The notes under the pieces: generated by a model
The model's database searches: none
Told to the model about the DNA's origin: nothing
What the model saw: only the letters and a program-made list of their open reading frames with translations
In this document: piece by piece, positions 10,380 through 22,595 of the stretch
Position numbering within the stretch: the stretch's first letter is position 1
Layout of the letters: each line of letters opens with the position of its first letter
Position numbers and translations under genes: made by a program
NCBI GenBank assembly: GCA_031772625.1
Contig: CM062808.1
Location: forward strand, 477,707,655-477,771,654
DNA length: 64,000 bases
Direction: 5' to 3'
Source: Pinus tabuliformis
Taxonomy: Eukaryota; Streptophyta; Pinopsida; Pinales; Pinaceae

Positions 10380-13141
10380 ATGACATTCTACGACTTGAGA
10401 CTCGTGTATGCCTTGGAAGGTAGCTCGAATTATATAGCATGGAAAGATAGAATGGAGGATGTATTAGAAGAAATTGGCTTGAAGGATTTCATTGATCAAG
10501 AAATCCCAAAGCCAGCTTCAACTAATGCACAAGAGTTGGCTGAGTGGAAGAAGTGTGTGGTGAAGGCGAGACGGATCATCCTCGAGGGATTCTGAGACCA
10601 TATTGTCTCGAGTATCCATGGGAAGTATACTCCATTTTCAATGTGGAAGACATTGAAGGACCTCTACTAAAACAATAGTGACTAGAGGAAATTGGTGCTC
10701 AAGGATAAGCTTTGAAGAATCAAGATGGAGAAGGGCGATACTATTTCCACATATCTAAACAAGCTCACCACTTGCAGAGATGAGATTGGCAGTGTGGGAA
10801 TAACTACTTCCGATGATGATATGGTGAGCCTTGCTCTCCTTGGCCTTCCAATGGGTTGGAATAGCTGCCAGGACTCTGTGAATGGAAGGGAGAAACTGCA
10901 GGATTGGGAACGACTATGGTTAGATCTTATGCAGGAGGAGATTAGGAGGAGCACACGAGATGGTTCTTCATTCAAGAATGGTGATGAAGAAAATTTGGCC
11001 TTAGCAAGTAAGGCAAGGAAAGGGAAGGGGAAGGCTTCCCATTCTAAATCAAATTCTTCTCATGGATGGAAAAAGGGTGACATGTCTAAAGTGACATGCT
11101 TTAATTGTCACAAGATGGGACATTATGTGACTAATTGCCCATCGAAGAAGTCTAAGAAGGGATCCTTGGAAGGATCAGAAGGTAAGGCATTAGCCTCTCA
11201 GTTTGAAATGGACTTTTCTCTCATCGCATGCATGGTGTCATCGATGATGGGTTGTGTCTGGTATCTTGACAGTGGAGCCTCATTCCACATGACCGGTGAT
11301 AAAAGTTTATTCAATACCTTGGAGGAGAAAGACCTCAAGATGTGCATAGAGATGGGTGACGATGGAAGGTATAGTGTTTCAGGAGTGGGCACGGTTGCTT
11401 TTCAGAGGGAGCTTGGACCTCCTATCACCTTAACATATGTGATGTATGTGGATGGACTGAAGAAGAACTTGGTATCGGTCGCGATGTTGGAGGACAGAGG
11501 CTACTATGTTGTCTTCAGTAAAAGAAAGGCGATCCTAAGACACATAGCCACAGGTCAGAACAAGAGGATAGGGATTCAGGTGAGGAATCTCTATAAACTA
11601 GAGGTAGATGATTGTGTAGAATTGAGTATGAAAGTAGAATTAGTGCAAAGCCAAGACATTGGCGAGTTGTGGCACAGGTGGTTGGGCCATTTGCATCATG
11701 GGGATTTGAAGATAATGCAATAGATATCTACAATACTTCCCAATGGTAAACTTGAGCAAGTTGACACATGCAAAGGTTGTACCTTGGGAAAGTACACCAA
11801 GTCTTCCTTTCATAATTGAGACAGTCGAGCAAAGGATATCTTAGAGCGAGTTCATACTGATGTGTGTGCACGATTCTCGTTGACATCCACAACGAAGCAA
11901 AAGTATTATTTGATTTTCATTGATGACTATTCTTGTAAATGCTGGATTTATTTCATGCAGAGTAAGGAACAAACCTTCACAAAGTTTTGTGAGTTCAAAG
12001 CTTTAGTCGAGAAAGAGTTAGGGAAGAAGATCAGGGCCTTGAGAAGTGACAACGGTGGAGAATATGTCTCTCAAGAGTTTAAGGACTTCCATGTAGCGAA
12101 AGGAATTAAACGAGAGTTGACGAAACCTCATAACCCATAGCAGAGTGGGGTGGCCGAGAGGAAGAACCAAACTATTGTAGGGGTAGCACGAGCGATGCTG
12201 CATGACCAAGGCCTACCACTTCACTTGTGGGTTGAGGCATGTAACACAATAGTCTATTTGCATAATAGAAGCTTGCATCGCATACTTGGGATGAAGACCC
12301 CAGAGGAAGCTTTCTCCGGTAAGAGACCAGATGTGGGTCATTTTAGGATCTTTGGCTCATCAGCATATTGCCATGTGACCAAGGATGGACGGAAGAAGCT
12401 TGAGCCAACAACAGAGTTGGGGATACTTTTGGGGTACACTGATACACCTCACAACTATCGGGTGTATTTGCCTACCAGTAGGAGGATAGTGGTTCATAGA
12501 GATCTCAAGTTTGATGAGTAGAAGGCCATGCGAGTTTCCCTTGAGAGGGAGCTCCAACTATAGGTTGTGGAGGAACTGTTGGTTCCTAAGGAGGAGGAGC
12601 CTCAGACTGATGCAGAGCAGCCACATGTAGAGGTTCCAGGAGTGGAGACATCCACTCAAGAAGGTCTTCCAGAGATGGACGGAAACACACAAGAGAAGCT
12701 GACCGATTGTTGAAGGATGCGAAAGAGAATGTGGGTGAACCATCTTCTCAGTGCAGACAGAGGAGCTCACCTGAGAGGTACACTGGATACATGGCCCTTG
12801 CTGGGGAATGTGTTGAGACTGAGCCATCTTCCTTTGAGGAAGCAGTGCAATAACCGATTTGGGTTGATGCTATGGTGGAGGAGTATGACTCCATAGTTCG
12901 TAGCAGTGTTTGGGACGTGGTTCAAAGACCGGAGAACAAGTCAATTGTGAGTTCCCGTTGGCTTTACAAGGTAAAGCAAGTTGTTGATGTAGCAATGAGG
13001 ATCATGTTTCTGCAGTATATTTCGACAGAGGAGCAAGATGTTGACATTTTGACAAAGGCATTGTCAAAGTGTAAATTCGAGTTCCATAGAGACAAGATCG
13101 GGGTGGCAGATAATCCCTTTCTTGTTGAGAGGGAGTGTTGA
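10380..13141 (+). pseudogene. Copia gag-protease-integrase polyprotein of A2, RT deleted
   Basis: The chosen start is the ATG at 10380 (MTFYDLRLVYALEG), because the relative in element C starts at the same place (44272). Domains: gag 10380-11080; CCHC knuckle CFNCHKMGHYVTNC (11098-11140); protease WYLDSGASFHMTG (about 11260); pre-integrase LWHRWLGHLHHGDL (about 11670); integrase core (IFIDDYS, 11905; LRSDNGGEY, 12038; VAERKNQ, 12150), where the glutamine before QSGVAERK is a TAG at 12138-12140. Only the first residues of reverse transcriptase remain (12872-12975), followed by the tail DVDILTKALSKCKFEFHR. The stop lies just inside the 3' LTR. Stops occur also near 10593, 10669 and 11721. Confidence 0.9.
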
Positions 13142-14075
13142 AATATGGCAACAAGAATATTCCAATTTAATTTGTCCTTGAATTAAATTGTGAAATAAAA
13201 TCAAATTTAGTCTTAACAACTGCTTGGAAATAATTAATTAATTCATCTTGAATTAATTAGCTAGAGAAATTCAAGTGAGAAGTCTTTCTGAAGTCATGCA
13301 ACAATTATCCCTTAAATTAAGAAGATAATATTGGGTTATATTTGAGTTGTAATTAGTTAACTCAGTTTACTGAGTTAAGTCTACTTAAATTAGTTCCAAA
13401 CTATTTGAGGAACTAATAATGAGTTTACAATCAGTTGATGCATGCATGCACTCAACTAGTGTACTCTAGTTAACTAAAGATTCCCTCATCATAAACTCAT
13501 GCATGTCTATTCTGAGAAAGACCGAGTTGAGATTAAAGACAAGGACAATGTACTATCAGTTGCATGTTCTTTCTTATAAAGAAAAATCATGCATGCCGTC
13601 AGGATTCATTCCTTGAGGATAGCGCAGTTCTGACAGTGTGTGAGAGAATTGTTCCACTTGGTTGAAGGTGAATCATCCCAGAGGAACATCACAAGGAAAT
13701 AGGAGCTTAGAGGGCAAAGAGGAAGGCTTGAGAGAAGCTAGGATTTCCTGTGAGCATCTGTGAGGATTGTACTGAGAGCTGGCTAGCTGTGAGTGCTAAG
13801 GCTTTGTATAATTCCTATGTATTTCCACCTTGTATGATAATACAGATAGTGGGGTTTTTAGCCGAGGCTTACCTCGAAGTATTTTCATGTGTATTGTGCA
13901 TTGATTCTTCTTCTTCTTCTGGTTATATGTGTTCAAATCAATCTTTAAGCTTCCGCAAATTGATAGTAGAAGTAGGTTATAGTATTCTACTTTGATTTAT
14001 ATTGCATTATCGGGTTAACCTAAAACAGATTTTCTACATGATAGCAGAGAGCTAGATTTGTAGAGAATTTCTACA
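13136..14075 (+). repeat. 3' LTR of copia A2
   Basis: 940 bp, very similar to the 5' LTR, with the same TATAAA box (about 13575-13580) and CATGCATG motif (13441-13448). It ends AATTTCTACA at 14075, followed by the target copy ccagc. Confidence 0.93.
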
Positions 14076-14080
14076 CCAGC

Positions 14081-15272
14081 CCCCCTCTAGAAAAGAGAAC
14101 GAAAAACATTTAATAAGGAAGAGAAAGGCAGCTACAAGGTTTCCTATAACAGCTACAGGATCTCCTGTAATAGCTTGTGTCATCACTGCAGCCAGCCTAA
14201 GCATGCATTCTTCTTCCCAACTAGAGAAAAGGGGAGCACTAACATCTTTGAGGACTTTATTTATCCTAACCAGGGCTCCACAACAACAACAACAGCCAGG
14301 AGGTACCAAGCACCCGCATACATGAAACAACAGGCAGTCAGTGACAAAAGCATAAAAATATCAACAAGAATGACAAAAAAGGAACACTTACTTGAGCAAG
14401 TAGCACAACAAGCCAATCCTCCAACATGCATCGATCAACAAATGTATGCACATGTATGGCCACTAATCCAACTCTCCCCCAAGTACGATATAATAAAAAT
14501 TGTAGAAATGTTGAAAAAATTCTTGTTTATAAGCTGGAGGTGGCTAGTTAACTTGGCCACCCTCAACTCGTGATAAAAAAGTGAACTTTGAGTCAGCATG
14601 CCATGGTGGAATGTCAAATCAATGAGCATCAGTAAAAAAGATGGTTGATTCAGTTATGTGGGAGTGGGTGATGATTACGAGGGAGACTGCATGATCACCA
14701 ACGGTGAGCTAACGCTCCCAATGTACCACTGCCAACCAACAAAATGCTCCAAAAATCGACCATAAATAGCATATATCTCCAAAATTGCATTCACTTGTTG
14801 CTCATTTCAAAATAAAAGAAACTAGGACCACCTTGGAGAGACATTGGAGAAGCAAACTCCATTTTGGCTACCCTACAGGAAACAAAGCTACAAGAAGCTA
14901 CAGGAAACTCAGAAAGCTATAGGAAGCATTGGAATTCCAAAAGAAATCTGCAAGGGGGTGCCTAGGGTCAAGTTGGTCAGCAATTCACATCATCCTAAGC
15001 ATCTTATTGAAAAGTAAGTGGCTCATCTCTCCCATGTTCATGATTTGATAACTAAAATAGGAAAAAAAGGGAAAAACTTTGTAAACTTCTAGTAATTACA
15101 GTGGGCTTGATATTTAGACAGAATTTTGGGGAATTTAAGGGAATTGTGTGGATATAGGAAAGGGTGTGAATTTTAGTCATCTCCCAAAAAAATTTTAAAC
15201 TCTCAGCCACCCTGAACTCATACTGAATCTAGCTTACAAAGCCTCGTACATTTAGCTAACTAGAGAAGAGAA
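14081..15272 (+). other. Non-coding spacer of element A before the extra frame
   Basis: Continuation of the spacer interrupted at 9276. No convincing gene. It contains several ctacagg/cctgtag motifs (14130-14170 and 14870-14940) and aligns in order with 52390-53907 of element B. In Athila-type elements the region between pol and the distal frame is usually non-coding. Confidence 0.6.
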
Positions 15273-17916
15273 ATGGGAGGGGGATTCAATAGAAGAGAAC
15301 CCACATATACATCTAGGATTCACCTACATCCCCCTGTGGTAGATATCTTTAGAAGGCATCACTGGTTGGGCTTCTTTGAGTTTCTTAATGGGTATGATGA
15401 TGATATAGCCCATGAGTTTGCCATGGCACTCAACCCTCAAGCAAGAACAAGTGCTACAACTATGGTGAGAGGGTTGTCCATTACAATCAACCTTGAGGTG
15501 ATCAACAGAGTAACCATACTTCCTCAAGGAGTACACTGGAGAAGAGAGGACAAGGCTAACAACACCTTTGCTAAGAAAAACTTCTTCCTAAATGATGAAG
15601 ATCCAATTGAAGACAAAAATGGGGCGAGGAGGGAGAGCCTTCCCTATCCTTTGGATGAGGTGAGCTACAACATTCTCAAATACATTTCTTTTGAAGGGAG
15701 GCTTAGTGTATTCTATGGATACCAATTCAGAATCCTCCATGAGTTGATATTTGGAGAGGATTTACCCATAATCCAAATGCTCAGTGTGCCTTATTTTATT
15801 TTGTAGTCAATTATAGACATGAGCCAGAAGGTACAAGAAGGGAAACGTCAACAATTAGCACATCATGGACTCATTAAGCTGATAATGGAGGATGCCTTGA
15901 GCCAATTGAAAATTCCTGTTCTCTAGTCCACATTTAGAGATATGGATAGAGAGGCTATGGACAAAGAGGATATCCTTGAAATCCAAGCAACTGAATATGG
16001 TCGGATCCTAACCTCTAGTGATGAAGAAGAAGCAAAAGCAGATGAGGAGGAAGAAGAAGAAGAGGAAGAAGAAGAAGCAGAAGAAGAAGAGGAGGAAGGA
16101 ACAAACAAAATAGAAGAAGAAGAAGAAGTAGAAGAAAAAGAAGGAGAAGAAGAAGAAAAAGAAGAAGAGAAAGAATAAGAGAAAGAAGAAGAGAAAGAAG
16201 AAGAGGAGGAGTAGAAGGCAGAGACCAACCCTAAGAAACATACTGAAGAAGAGGATAAGTCTCCAAGATTGTCTCTTGAGCCCACTGAAAGGGAGGCAAC
16301 TGCTGCCTTGAGCACACCCATCAAGTCCAAGAGGAAAAGACAGAGGCGAACTCCCCTCTATTTTAAAACAAGAAGAAGCACCAGGACCAAGCAGGGGAAG
16401 CCATAAACACCTACAAAGACTCCCAACATCATTAAAAAATCACATAACAAGTAATAGGATTTAGGTTCCTTGGGAATGAAGGCTGAGGAAGGCATATCAC
16501 AATAAGCAATCCAAAGGCTCCCATAAGCTATGTTAGGAACCCTATCACCAAGTCAACATCAACAAAGCAAACCAAGGCACCTGTGACCCTATTATAGAAA
16601 GGAAAAATCCTGTTATAGGATACTCAGATAGTGCTACAGGAAACACTATCAGTGCTACATGAAACATAACAAAATCTAGAGGAAGAAAAACAGGGGTAGA
16701 GGGAAGGCAAGGAAGCAACACCACAAGTGTAGGAGGGGGAAACTTCTCCAAAATCATCCGAGGGAGAATTTACAGAGTTGCAAGAGCCTAGCCCACAACC
16801 AAATCTGAGCTCTTACTACAATTTCATTGAGGGAGGCAGAGTAATAGCATAGAAATTTGCAATCCCTCTCTTCTTTGAGATTGAGAAGGAAAGAGGAAGA
16901 ACACATCACTGGATGCAAATTGCTAAGTCAAAGAAAGTGGAAGATGTGGGCCATATGGAAGAAAAACTCCTAAAGATGGGCAGGGAGTTGAGTGAATTGA
17001 GAGAGAAAGAACACATCATGAGATCTCAATTATAGGTAGAGAACACATGGATGAGGAGGCAGTTGCAGGAAAAAGAGAGCCAATTTGCCACCATGGCAAG
17101 CCTCTCCATGGAGGCACTTCAGTGCAGGATGTCATCCAAATCATATGCATTATACCTCAAGGATCAATGGCTACAGTTTCAAATTAATACATTATCACAA
17201 TCAGGGACCATGCTATTCCAAGACTATAGACAATTCATAGAGCTATGTAACAAGAGCACCCTAGAAGACAAGGTCAAAATATCTCAATTTTACCTACACA
17301 ACTTTGCCTTCACAGATTTGAATGTGTGGGAGGGGATCTGTAGCTAATAGCCCTTGCATCATGGATGAGTCATGCGGAGGCTAGGGCTAAGGAAGCGAAG
17401 AAGATATTAAAAAAATAAGAAGGAGATCCCCTTTACATTAGATCAGAACAAATCAATTCCAGGGCTATCATTAGCAACCACAACATCATTTCCAATGATG
17501 CCTAGCTTGCAACAAGAGACCTAGCTACACAAGAACAAGCCATCACCCATTTCAAAAACACTTTGAGATTAATGGGGAATGAAAGCCAATAAGCGTGCTA
17601 GAGGAGATGGATTAGCCTACCACACAATGTAAGGATCAAAGAAAACCATTCTCCCGAGAGGTTGAGAAATGAATTGGAGAGGGCCCTCCTGTACAAGAAT
17701 GTCATGCAAAAACTAAAGATCAATTGGATTGGTTTGAAACTTAGTCCACCCTTATTGTTGGGTTTGTTAGAAGGTAGGAAGGAAGAAGAGGAAAGAAAGA
17801 AATGGGCAGAGATAGAGAAACATGCAGGGTTCTATCCTCAAGAGGAAAGTCCATCAACAAAGGTCTGGGATGTCAAAGAAGCCACAAGAGCTATGAAAGA
17901 TATGGATATAGACTAA
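15273..17916 (+). pseudogene. Extra distal ORF of Athila-like element A
   Basis: Starts at ATG 15273 (MGGGFNRREPTYTSRIHLHP), 177 codons open to a TAG at 15804-15806, then readable in pieces to a TAA at 17914-17916. The first part has the look of the plant transposon protein domain found in Athila-type and related elements (a W-x-G-F-F-x-F-L motif, then EFAMALNPQ, then VRGLSITINLEVINRV); this assignment is from memory of the family and moderate. A Glu-rich low-complexity stretch (16020-16220) and a likely coiled coil (16940-17110) follow. It lies where some Athila elements carry an env-like frame. I see no clear signal peptide or membrane segment, so an envelope role is not supported. Element B has the same frame at 53908-56344. 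Confidence 0.65.
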
Positions 17917-17942
17917 GTTAGTAAGAGGATGAGTAACACCTT

Positions 17943-17955
17943 CAGTAGGGGGTGA
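17943..17955 (+). other. Polypurine tract of element A
   Basis: cagtagggggtga immediately before the LTR start tgatgagg. Element B has the matching agcagggggg tract directly before its 3' LTR. Confidence 0.7.
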
Positions 17956-19750
17956 TGATGAGGCTCATGAATAGGTAAACTATATGGGTCACAATGCCAC
18001 TCTCCAACTTATTAAAATTGACTTTTCTCACATTTATTTACATATTTTGTTATATTTTGCTCAGTGAAAAGGGTGAAGGTGAGTTGCCATGTCATGTGTC
18101 CTAATATGTATTAAATGCATGAATTGGAGCAATTTTGGGTTGATTTAAGTGCGGGAACTCAAGGTGGAAAAGCAAGAGATATTTTAGGAGTTTGGTATCC
18201 CTCCTTTACTCCTCAAATCATTCAAATATTCCTCCACCATATCTCATCAACTCGGAGTTACTAGCAACCAAGCAAGCCAAGATCCTTGACATCCAACCAG
18301 TGACACTTAAAGAGAAGTTATTCTCAAGTTAAGGAGCCAATTCTCCTTTTTTTTGGGAAGCTGTTGGTAGCTTCAGTTTGTATAAGTAAGAGAGCTAAGG
18401 GATTCACTACGATTCGACTTTTTGTTGTAGCCTAGAGGAAATTTGAGTTGAAACATTGTGATTGTTATTTTCTATGTTGTATTTGACATTTTGATGATAA
18501 TGAGAAATTCTACCTTGATCCAGCACTGAGTTGACTTAGAGGGTTAAAGCTCTTGGGTTAGGCTCCAACCCTAGTAGTAGAAGTTCCTCTTTTTGTATCT
18601 GTATTCTTAGATTAAGATGATAGTTAATTGCTGAAATTATTTATGCTTTGTTTAACTTAACAAGTATTCAAATGATTTCTTAATCATGTTTCCATTAGTT
18701 TGAAGAACTAGCTCATTGGTGCAGAAGTGAATGAAAGTACTTCACAAAAGCTTGTGATAATGGCTTCTTCCTCATCTCCCTCATGGGATCATGATCAGAG
18801 GGCCCCACTCTTACAACCCCAAAAACAAAGTGTCTTTTGGTCATTGCATAGATTAGGTTCCATTCTTAGACAGATCAATGTTTATGATTTATTGGAAGCA
18901 CCAGTAGTTTTTATCTTGTTTCTTAAGTTTGCTATAACATAACACACATTCCATTTCATAAATCTAGTCATTAGCAATAGATAGATCAACTTTCTCAAAT
19001 TCAACTCATCTTTTCCATGTTGACATGTAGTGATGCATAAATGAAAAGAAAAATAGGTTTTGTTGCAGATATTGTTTATCTGTAAGGAGGAAATCATCCA
19101 ACCAGCTTCACCTAAGTCTTCTCCACCTTCTACCAAGGCATACCAGCCCCTAATCCGAATCTCTGTTTTTTAGCCACCGTGAGCAACGACCTTAGGAAAA
19201 TCCAGCCTTCTTGAAGTGTTGGACTTAGTATTGGGCAATGTGCACCTTCCCTACACCTTCTCTCAATGTCATACATCTCTCTAGCACCTCATCTCACTAT
19301 CCTTGTCCTCCTAAAGCCTTAAGATAACTTCCTGTAGCAAATCAGGACATCCTGTAGCAAACTAGTACATCCTGTAGCAAACTACTACATCCTGCAGTAG
19401 TTTCCTGTAGCAGCTATAGGATCTCTTGTAGCAGATTTTTTGACCATTTTTTGACCAAAAATGCTATTATGAGGGTAGGGTAGGCCCTCCTCATGGATTC
19501 CATGCCTATCAGTGCCACCTGAGATCAACTCTCCCATGCCTTTTCCCCTTGCAAGATTAGACAAAGTAGCATAACATTTACATTTATGAATTTAGCAATT
19601 AGAAGACTCTTTTTCTGCAAATGTAAAATGAGATAGTTAGTGCATGTATGTATGAGTCCTAGAATGATAGAATAATTTTCCATTTCCAAACAGACCTAAT
19701 AGCTAGAGGATGCATTGCAAGGCTAGCATAGTTCTTTTCTGCAAGTAATT
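17956..19750 (+). repeat. 3' LTR of element A (right end approximate)
   Basis: Begins tgatgaggctcatgaatagg after the polypurine tract. It shares ordered patches with the LTRs of element B, for example 18540-18590 with 56970-57020, but is strongly diverged. At 19321-19440 it carries a run of cctgtagcaaa-type units. The right boundary is inferred from where a different repeat begins, and no target duplication could be checked because the 5' end is not in the window. Confidence 0.6.
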
Positions 19751-19751
19751 T

Positions 19752-20024
19752 GAAAATGCATAAACTCACAATATTAAAAAAATCAAGTATCAAATTCTTC
19801 AAATTGTTTAGACGATTCAATCCCTGTAACCGAATCAAGTTTCAAATTCCATGCAATATCTCGTGGTGTTCCCTTGCATTTCGCCCTCATTGATGTCCTG
19901 TAAAATACATGTACATCTATATATTAAAATTTTAAAATTGTACATGAAAATGCGTAAACTCACAACATTAAAAAAATTTGTTAAACAACTTTTTCAAATT
20001 GTTTAGATGATCTTATCCCCATTC
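19752..20024. repeat. Pair of direct repeats, about 79 bp each, 194 bp apart
   Basis: 19752-19830 and 19946-20024 share gaaaatgc-taaactcacaa and ttcaaattgtttaga with scattered differences. On the minus strand both include a readable SSKQFE stretch, and the first is preceded by an acceptor-like ttttacag at 19898-19905, so they may be duplicated exons belonging to the gene remains at 20558-23168. Confidence 0.55.
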
Positions 20025-20557
20025 TTGACTCCATCACTAAAGTCCCTAGAGAATGGAAATCGTCTCCACAAACCTAAAATTCGAAATTTTTAAAATTGAA
20101 AGATAGAGATCTCATTTTTTAATGAAACTTGCTTCAATTTATAGCAAAACAAAAGTGAAATATTCATTACTCATCACAGGTGAATATTTGCCACATCTCC
20201 TAATAGGGAGGAAAAGGGTGGCACTATGTCGAAAAGGTCAGATGGAATCTGAATCTATTAACATTTAATTATATATGTAATTATTTATTTTAAAAATATG
20301 TCTTCACGATACTGATATAATAAAAGTAGAGTAATAGTATCAACATGAATTCTTAAAAAACAATAACATCTCTCAACATATCATGATTGGAACCTGAACC
20401 TGGGACTGTGATATTATCAAAATTTTCATTCAGCAAACGAGTTAACTGCAAATGGTGAACATCTAATACATTAGTGTTAAATTATATCTAAAAAAATTAA
20501 CAAAATGTACGTGAATCAACATTAGCACATACATTACATTACATTAAAATATCCACC
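20025..20557. other. AT-rich stretch, nothing recognised
   Basis: No supported gene. It follows the stop codon of the minus-strand frame at 20558 and could include its 3' untranslated part. Confidence 0.4.
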
Positions 20558-22343
20558 CTAACCATTAACACATACTGATCCCACACCCTCTTCCTCATGA
20601 CCAATTAGGTCTTTCCAACCATCACGAAAGCCCTTTGCATATGCTTTAACCTCTTCAATATTCATATTATCTATATCTTCATTTGTTTTATATACAAAAT
20701 TAGCATGTGCACCAGCTTGAGCTCTTTGGTGATTTAGGCCGACATCAATTCTAGTCAACGCAGTCTCGATGTTGTTTATAATGACATCCTTTGATTCTCG
20801 ACCAATTTGAGAAGTGGAATATGTCTCTGATCGCAAAGTTACAAGACGAGGAGGTTGAGGTACCAAAGGTGGCATAGGGCGAGGCAATTCAGTGCCCCTT
20901 AATGCACCCTTACGTTCATATGTCTGACCTCTCCCAGTACCATAAAATTCAGATGGAAGGTCAGTATAATCAGGGATCATACCTAAAAGGAATTTTGTGT
21001 AAAATAATTTTGCAAAATAATGTGGAACCTCTTCATTCCATGGAAGCTTTCCATACGTTGCAAGGAAACTATCATACAAATAGTAGGCTATATCAGGGTG
21101 CTTGAAATATTACACCTTGAGCATCTTTCTTTTCGGCCCTTCTTTGAGATTAAACATAGATTTTTAATGTTCTTTTGTAATACTTCTACTTACTTTGGCC
21201 CATTTATCGTGACCCATCACTTCTTCCTTTCTACTCCTCATCATATCTATAAAGAAATCAATTGTTGGCCCAAGCTTCTTGTAAATATCAAGAAATGAGC
21301 TTAGAGAGTGGACAATTATTTCTAAGCTTTGTCGACTTTCTGCAGGGAGCTCCAAACTCACAAGATATTTCTTCAATTTTGAATAATGACCTATGTACCT
21401 CTGTAATGTACATTGTTGGATGTTGTTTTCCCAAGGAGTATTAGGTGGATAGGTGGTAGATGGCGTATGGTCTTCTTCTTGATTTTCCCTGTTTTTCCTA
21501 CATTTACTTCGATCAACATTTTCACCCGCTGCATCAATATAATTACATAACTACAAAATTATGTTCAAATGTATTTATACACATGCAATATAGACATGTA
21601 CACGTATATGTACATACAATTCATTTACATGTACAAATTTGTTTTAACATAAAAAACAAAATTTATATAATTTACCAAAGTGATAAGGATCATGATGATC
21701 CGATTGAGATTGACAACCACTCAGAGATGGTTGATCCTCATCATGCCCAAGTACATGAGTTTATTGAGCTTGTTTACCACTGGGAGAATGTTGACCACCC
21801 TCACATGATGACATAGTGAGGGAAGCTTCTAAAAAAAATGAGAAATCATAATGAATTAATTAAGTTAAATTGACAAAAATCTATTCAATATATGTATGTA
21901 CATATTATACCTATTTATCATTTAAGTAGATTCACATAAACATATATATACCATACCATGATGATGTGAACGATGGCCCTCCATTGATTGATTTGATACT
22001 CTCTTCGACGTAGTGGATCCTCCTAAAAAAATAAAATTTATTATAAATTAATAAAGATAAATTGAAAAAAAATCAATTTTATATGTATGTACATATGATT
22101 ATATTCAAATATCATTTAAAAACTTGCACATAAACATATATATACCACGATCATGATGTAACAAATAATGGACATCCACCAATTCATTTGATAATCTCCT
22201 CAATCCATGACCAATCTCATCAGCATGCATAGAAATTCGCCCTCTAGTCGATGCATGAGACTCAATTGATGCTTGCCTCGAAGAATCAAGTGGAAAATGC
22301 TCATGTGATGACCTAAGCCCTCGTTCCATGATATATATATAAT
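20558..22343 (-). pseudogene. Unrecognised multi-exon gene remnant
   Basis: Exons inferred from acceptor (tttttag, gatgcag) and donor (G/GTATAT, G/GTAAAT) sites: 22343-22146, 22022-21952, 21828-21676 and 21528-20558. The last exon encodes an approximately 320-residue protein with a helical first half (IVHSLSSFLDIYKKLG) and a C-terminal part with a Pro-rich stretch (ELPRPMPPLVPQPP) and an acidic end. I do not recognise the family. In-frame TAA codons at 21164-21166 and about 21112, and one in the exon at 21828-21676, show decay. The first two exons and their introns resemble each other. The RNase H-like exon upstream on the same strand may belong to the same gene. It could be a host gene relic or cargo of an unseen DNA transposon. 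Confidence 0.45.
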
Positions 22344-22595
22344 CTTTAAAAAACCCCTTGAATTTACTTCATGCATTTAAAAATCTTTAAAATTGCTATT
22401 TAAAAAGATCAAGATTTCAAAAAATGAATGTAACTATCTAAGGGTTTCTTTAAAATTATTTGGTGTAAATTATTCATTTAAAATATACTCAAGACTAAAA
22501 ACACAAATGCTGAAGTGCACATTTTGAGAATTAAATACAAAATTTTCTAAAACATGTCAGGTTCATAAGGTTGTGCTTACATAGTGGGGCCACAC

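Larger units (their letters stand above)
9276..14075 (+). mobile_element. Copia element A2, internally deleted, inserted in gypsy A
   Basis: LTRs at 9276-10212 and 13136-14075 flank a gag-pol reading left to right. The 5-bp target ccagc is identical on both sides (9271-9275 and 14076-14080). The coding part lacks almost all of the reverse transcriptase and RNase H: the frame passes from the start of the reverse transcriptase (SSRWLYKVKQ) straight to the C-terminal tail. It would depend on enzymes from elsewhere for movement. Element C (43368 onward) is a relative. Confidence 0.94.
1..19750 (+). mobile_element. Athila-like Ty3/gypsy element A, left end outside window, interrupted by two copia insertions
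   Basis: Order on the plus strand: protease end, reverse transcriptase, RNase H (1-2138), integrase (7198-8471), non-coding spacer (8472-9275 and 14081-15272), an extra long frame (15273-17916), polypurine tract, 3' LTR from 17956. Removing copia A1 and A2 restores a continuous order that matches element B at 46064-58308, which has both LTRs and a tRNA-Asp-type primer site; this is why A is called Athila-like. Pol reads like this clade (reverse transcriptase motif LPFGLCN followed by TFQRAVLSIF). The 3' end near 19750 is approximate because the LTR end could not be recognised. Stops and frameshifts make it non-functional. Confidence 0.8.

Noticed and set aside
15923..16330. Minus-strand serine-rich open frame
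   Set aside because: It is the complement of the GAA-rich stretch coding for glutamates in the distal ORF of element A; low complexity only.
15273..17916. Retroviral envelope gene
   Set aside because: Position fits, but I see no signal peptide, fusion peptide or membrane segment in either copy.
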